NCBI RefSeq assembly: GCF_009862785.1
Contig: NZ_WWHU01000002.1
Span: 23,717 to 87,716 of the forward strand
Reading direction: 5' to 3'
DNA: 64,000 nucleotides
Origin: Gordonia sp. SID5947
GTDB lineage: Bacteria > Actinomycetota > Actinomycetes > Mycobacteriales > Mycobacteriaceae
Positions 61,561 through 64,000 of the stretch are shown one piece after another. The translations under genes were made by a program, and so were the position numbers. Under the pieces are notes generated by a model, which saw only the letters and a program-made list of their open reading frames with translations, had not been told where the DNA came from and did not search any database. Position 1 is the stretch's first letter, and every line of letters starts with the position of its first letter.

Positions 61561-62343
61561 TTATCCGTGTCTCGGGCATGGCGTGTGTTTGTCGTTAGTA
61601 TGATTAACACGGCTGGGCTCTGGTGTGTACCAGACTGGCCACTGTATGCCTGTGCCACAGGCGCCGGTCAGGTCCGCGCCGTTGAAGGTCGCGCCGATCA
61701 GGGTCGCATGGGTCAGGTCGGCGTCGGTCAGGTCCGCGAGGGCAGGATCGCGCCGGTCAGGTCCGCGCCGGTCAGGTCCGCGCCGGTCAGGTCCGCGCCG
61801 GCCAGGGTCGCGCCAGCCAGGGTCGCGAGGGCAGGGTCGCGCCGGTCAGGTCCGCATGGCTCAGGTCCGCGCCGGTCAGGTCCGCGCCGGCCAGGGTCGC
61901 GCCGGTCAGGTCCGCATGGCTCAGGTCCGCGTCGGACAGGTTCGCGTCGGTCAGGTTCGCGTCGGTCAGGTTCGCACGAGTCATTACAAGTCCTGCCAGA
62001 TTCATCGTATCCAAACTCAGCTCTGCAAAAGGTCGCTCCTGCAAGGGATCATTGTTAGATCGTTCTCGTACAAATCGCACGTTCTCGAGTCGTTCTGCCC
62101 GCGCAGCGGCGGCAGCTGCGATCTCTCGATCGCGATCCGCTCTGGCATCATCAAGTCTTGCACCAGCCCACAAGACCACCCCCGCGATCAGTAGTGCGAC
62201 CACACCGTCACGCACCCACCGGGCGGGTCTGGCAACCACTCTTTCGCGTTCGCCCACCGGCTAGGTGCGGTCTGCCACCATGCCTGGATGCGTTGCCAGA
62301 GGAGTGTTAGCGGCCCAGGCCGCGAAGGCGGATTAGTCGTCAC
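61561..62343 (-). CDS. Membrane pentapeptide-repeat protein, frameshifts
   Basis: An N-terminal frame from GTG 62343 ([20 protein letters not shown]) shifts near 62260 into the frame with a membrane helix ([17 protein letters not shown]). A charged helix ([21 protein letters not shown]) and pentapeptide repeats follow ([20 protein letters not shown]). Two single-base gaps in CCC/GGG runs (61829-61831 and 61740-61742) hide the last repeats ([19 protein letters not shown]) and the end [14 protein letters not shown] (stop at 61561). The whole is ~240-260 residues. The plus-strand ORF full of [10 protein letters not shown] is a shadow. Function unknown. Confidence 0.65.
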
Positions 62344-62517
62344 ATCAGGATTCTGCCCGTCCTGGCCCAGAGTGCGCGACACGAATGCCTGGTCGTCGCA
62401 CGGATGATGCACTTGATGTGCCGCCGCCGCAGTGAAACCCAATTGTCGGTCTGCTCACGACAAGCGCAATCGATTTCGCGGGGGCCATCGTTGGCGGAAC
62501 GTTTTCTTCAACCGCGA

Positions 62518-62847
62518 TTAGGGCATCGTGCGTGAATCCGCCGGAAGGCGCATCGCCTCCGGCGGCACCCACAACGTGACCGTCGCCCGCGACACCCCAT
62601 TCACACTTTGGATCGGCAACTCACACAACGCGCGCCACTGCCCATCACACAACTGCAACCACGCCACCAGGCGGGCCGGCATCTCACGCTCCACCCGAAC
62701 ACCGAATGCCCTCACCCGCAACGACACCTGCGACGGCGCGAACCCAACAGGCCGGCCAGCAGTCGGGTCCAGCACCGACATGTCCACCACCACCGCACGC
62801 GGCGGCTCACACAACCGCAACGTCCGCCGATCCGGCCACAAATCCAC
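62518..62847 (-). CDS. Hypothetical protein (109 aa)
   Basis: GTG 62847 gives MDLWPDRRTLRLCEPPRAVVVDMSVLD... to stop at 62518-62520. Codon use is good over this stretch and poorer upstream, so the shorter start is preferred. The sequence alternates short strands with charged loops (for example LVAWLQLCDGQWRALCELPI, SRATVTLWVPPEAMRL), suggesting a small beta-rich domain. No family recognised; no close operon partner. Confidence 0.5.
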   Translation of the reverse strand: MDLWPDRRTLRLCEPPRAVVVDMSVLDPTAGRPVGFAPSQVSLRVRAFGVRVEREMPARLVAWLQLCDGQWRALCELPIQSVNGVSRATVTLWVPPEAMRLPADSRTMP

Positions 62848-62956
62848 TCGAACATACGTACGAAGTCTAGTAGAGTCCCCACCGTGGTGGGTACGGGCAC
62901 GGAGGGAAGGTCCGCGCCCTACCCACCACATCAGCCACGTCACCGGCACCACGGGG

Positions 62957-63151
62957 TCACGACAACAACGGTTGTGCCACCGACCAAAAGACGAGTACGA
63001 AAAACCAGGCCACACCCGCGAGGCAGCCGTAATCCCCCCACCGCTTCGTGCAGATAGCAATCACGGTGAGGGTAATCGCCACCAGAATCGCAACCATCAG
63101 CATCAACTGGTAGGTCTGATGCGCCGACTGAGAGAGAGCGGTTATCAACAT
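62957..63151 (-). CDS. Small membrane protein (64 aa)
   Basis: ATG 63151 gives MLITALSQSAHQTYQLMLMVA... with two hydrophobic segments (LMLMVAILVAITLTVIAI and LAGVAWFFVLVFWSVA) separated by a short basic loop. A longer upstream frame to 63235 is less coding-like. It lies 110 nt upstream of the 62847 gene on the same strand and may be co-transcribed with it. No family recognised. Confidence 0.5.
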   Translation of the reverse strand: MLITALSQSAHQTYQLMLMVAILVAITLTVIAICTKRWGDYGCLAGVAWFFVLVFWSVAQPLLS

Positions 63152-63531
63152 GCGGCGCAGCCTACGACCCGCGTTTTCGAAACCTCCCAGCTCCGAAACC
63201 CAGCAGCACGCACCGTCACCGGTTACCCCGCTCACCTAGGCACAGAAGACCGACGCGCTACCGCGACACCAAGCCCTCCCGCACCTGCACCGCTCCCGCA
63301 CAATCACCTTTACGTTGGAGTACGTCCGGGGCGGTCGCCTCGGACGTTCGTCCGCGGTTCGGGGCGTGGCTCGACAATCACCTGTTGTCGCTGGTGGCTT
63401 GGCGTGGAAGGTCACCCCGGACCGTGACGGGTCGTTTCGGCCGCTGATTGAGATGTGTTCGCGAACTTGTCGCTGTGTAAAGGTGTGCCGGCGAAACCAC
63501 CCTGACGAGCCAACCGCACACGGAAGACAGT
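63152..63531. other. Region before the IS110 transposase
   Basis: 380 bp without a convincing gene; the reverse ORF spanning 63236-63790 has poor codon use and overlaps the transposase. The left end of the IS110 element should lie here (IS110 elements usually have no terminal inverted repeats), but no boundary could be fixed. Confidence 0.3.
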
Positions 63532-64000
63532 ATGGACGAAAAGATCTGGGTAGGAATCGATGTCGGTCGGCATGCGCATCACGCCGCCGCGGTCGACGAG
63601 GCGGAACAGTGCTGTGTCTCGGCGGCTTCCCAACGATCAGCATGCTATCGAAGCGCTGGTGGACCGGTCGCTGGTGTCGAGACGTGGTGTGGTGGGCGAT
63701 CGATATGACCGCGCGGAGTCGGCATTGTTGCGGGGTGTGCTGGCTGCACGGCGGCAGCAGATCCGCTATGTGCCCGGTCGCGTCGTGCACAGTATGACCG
63801 GTGCGTTTGCGGGTGAGGGCAAGACCGATGCTCGCGACGCGGTCGTGATCGCTCAGACAGCCCGCCTACGTGGCGATCTCGCGACGATCACCGTGCCCGA
63901 CGACCTCGCGATCGAACTCGACCTGCTGACCGGACATCGCAACGACCTCGTCGCTGAACGTACGCGAGGCATCAACCGCCTGCGCGCCTGCTGACCCGCA
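63532..64000 (+). mobile_element. IS110-family transposase, 5' part, frameshifted and cut by window end
   Basis: ATG 63532 starts MDEKIWVGIDVGRHAHHAAA, the first acidic motif of the DEDD (RuvC-like) domain. The reading then moves between frames: PNDQHAIEALVDRSL, WAIDMT (second motif), SALLRGVLAARRQQIRYVPG and KTDARDAVVIAQTARLRGDL (third/fourth), ending TRGINRLRA near the window end, where a further shift before LLTR is likely. The C-terminal serine domain is outside. IS110 elements move by a bridge-RNA-guided recombinase. Several single-base changes make this copy look inactive or mis-sequenced. Confidence 0.75.

Noticed and set aside
61537..62194. Plus-strand ORFs rich in PVRSA / GQVR repeats
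   Set aside because: Antisense translation of pentapeptide-repeat DNA; the minus strand gives the classic A(D/N)LxX repeats.
63236..63790. 184-aa minus-strand ORF over the IS110 start
   Set aside because: Overlaps the transposase N-terminus and has poor codon use and no motif.

Overview
The window reads as most of a conjugative plasmid (or a very plasmid-like element) from a high-GC, mycolic-acid-containing actinobacterium of the Mycobacteriales, of the Gordonia / Rhodococcus / Williamsia / Nocardia kind. The evidence is the GC-rich codon use, the actinobacteria-restricted families (MmpL, SCO6880, MAB_1171c, DUF1173, DUF4913, DUF6308), a cutinase-like protein in the transfer operon, and a rep-iteron-parAB block. 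I see no tRNA, rRNA, integrase, attachment site or CRISPR array. The species cannot be named from the sequence.

Layout. (1) 1-1608: the 5' end of an MmpL transporter, a TetR regulator (frameshifted) and a hotdog thioesterase, sharing an operator motif. (2) 2010-7336, + strand: a run of small plasmid genes (DUF3560, NrdH redoxin, a stand-alone DnaB-N-like domain) ending in a VbhA-like antitoxin and Fic toxin pair. A 129-bp interrupted inverted repeat precedes nrdH. (3) 7360-9510, - strand: membrane protein, M48 protease, HNH protein and coiled-coil protein, divergent from the 2109-aa MobF relaxase-helicase TraA (10008-16337). (4) 16525-36996, - strand: a complete-looking actinobacterial type IV secretion operon. 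It holds a coupling protein, a VirB4-like ATPase, an SCO6880 protein, VirB6-, VirB2- and VirB8-like proteins and a lipoprotein. Upstream in the same direction lie two envelope-breaching proteins: one polypeptide with beta-lactamase-like, M23, lytic transglycosylase and NlpC/P60 domains, and a cutinase-like protein. (5) 37396-41851: XRE/EspR-like regulators, ImmA/IrrE protease, MAB_1171c membrane protein, alpha/beta hydrolase. (6) 41946-45765: maintenance block with an RHH protein, a PrimPol-like replication protein, five 18-bp iterons, TAGCTA/GCTAGC centromere-like repeats and parA/parB. (7) 45964-53785: accessory genes, including two pentapeptide-related or secreted proteins, two overlapping sigma-factor-like genes, a lipoprotein and DUF6308. 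(8) 53831-62343: a decayed defence-type region with a DUF4429/SHOCT remnant, two PD-(D/E)XK nucleases, DUF1508, a type III restriction-modification pair (Mod/Res) with many frameshifts, and a pentapeptide protein. (9) 62518-64000: two small genes and the 5' part of a frameshifted IS110 transposase.

How it fits together. TraA would nick and unwind the plasmid, the T4CP would dock it on the VirB4/SCO6880/VirB6/VirB8 channel, and the muralytic and cutinase-like proteins would open peptidoglycan and possibly the mycolate layer. Rep/iterons and ParA/ParB keep the plasmid; Fic/VbhA may add post-segregational stability. A technical theme runs through the whole window: at least nine genes are broken by the loss of one G or C from a short G/C run and become full length when it is restored. 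This suggests homopolymer deletion errors in the assembly, whereas the denser mixed indels in Mod/Res look more like real decay.
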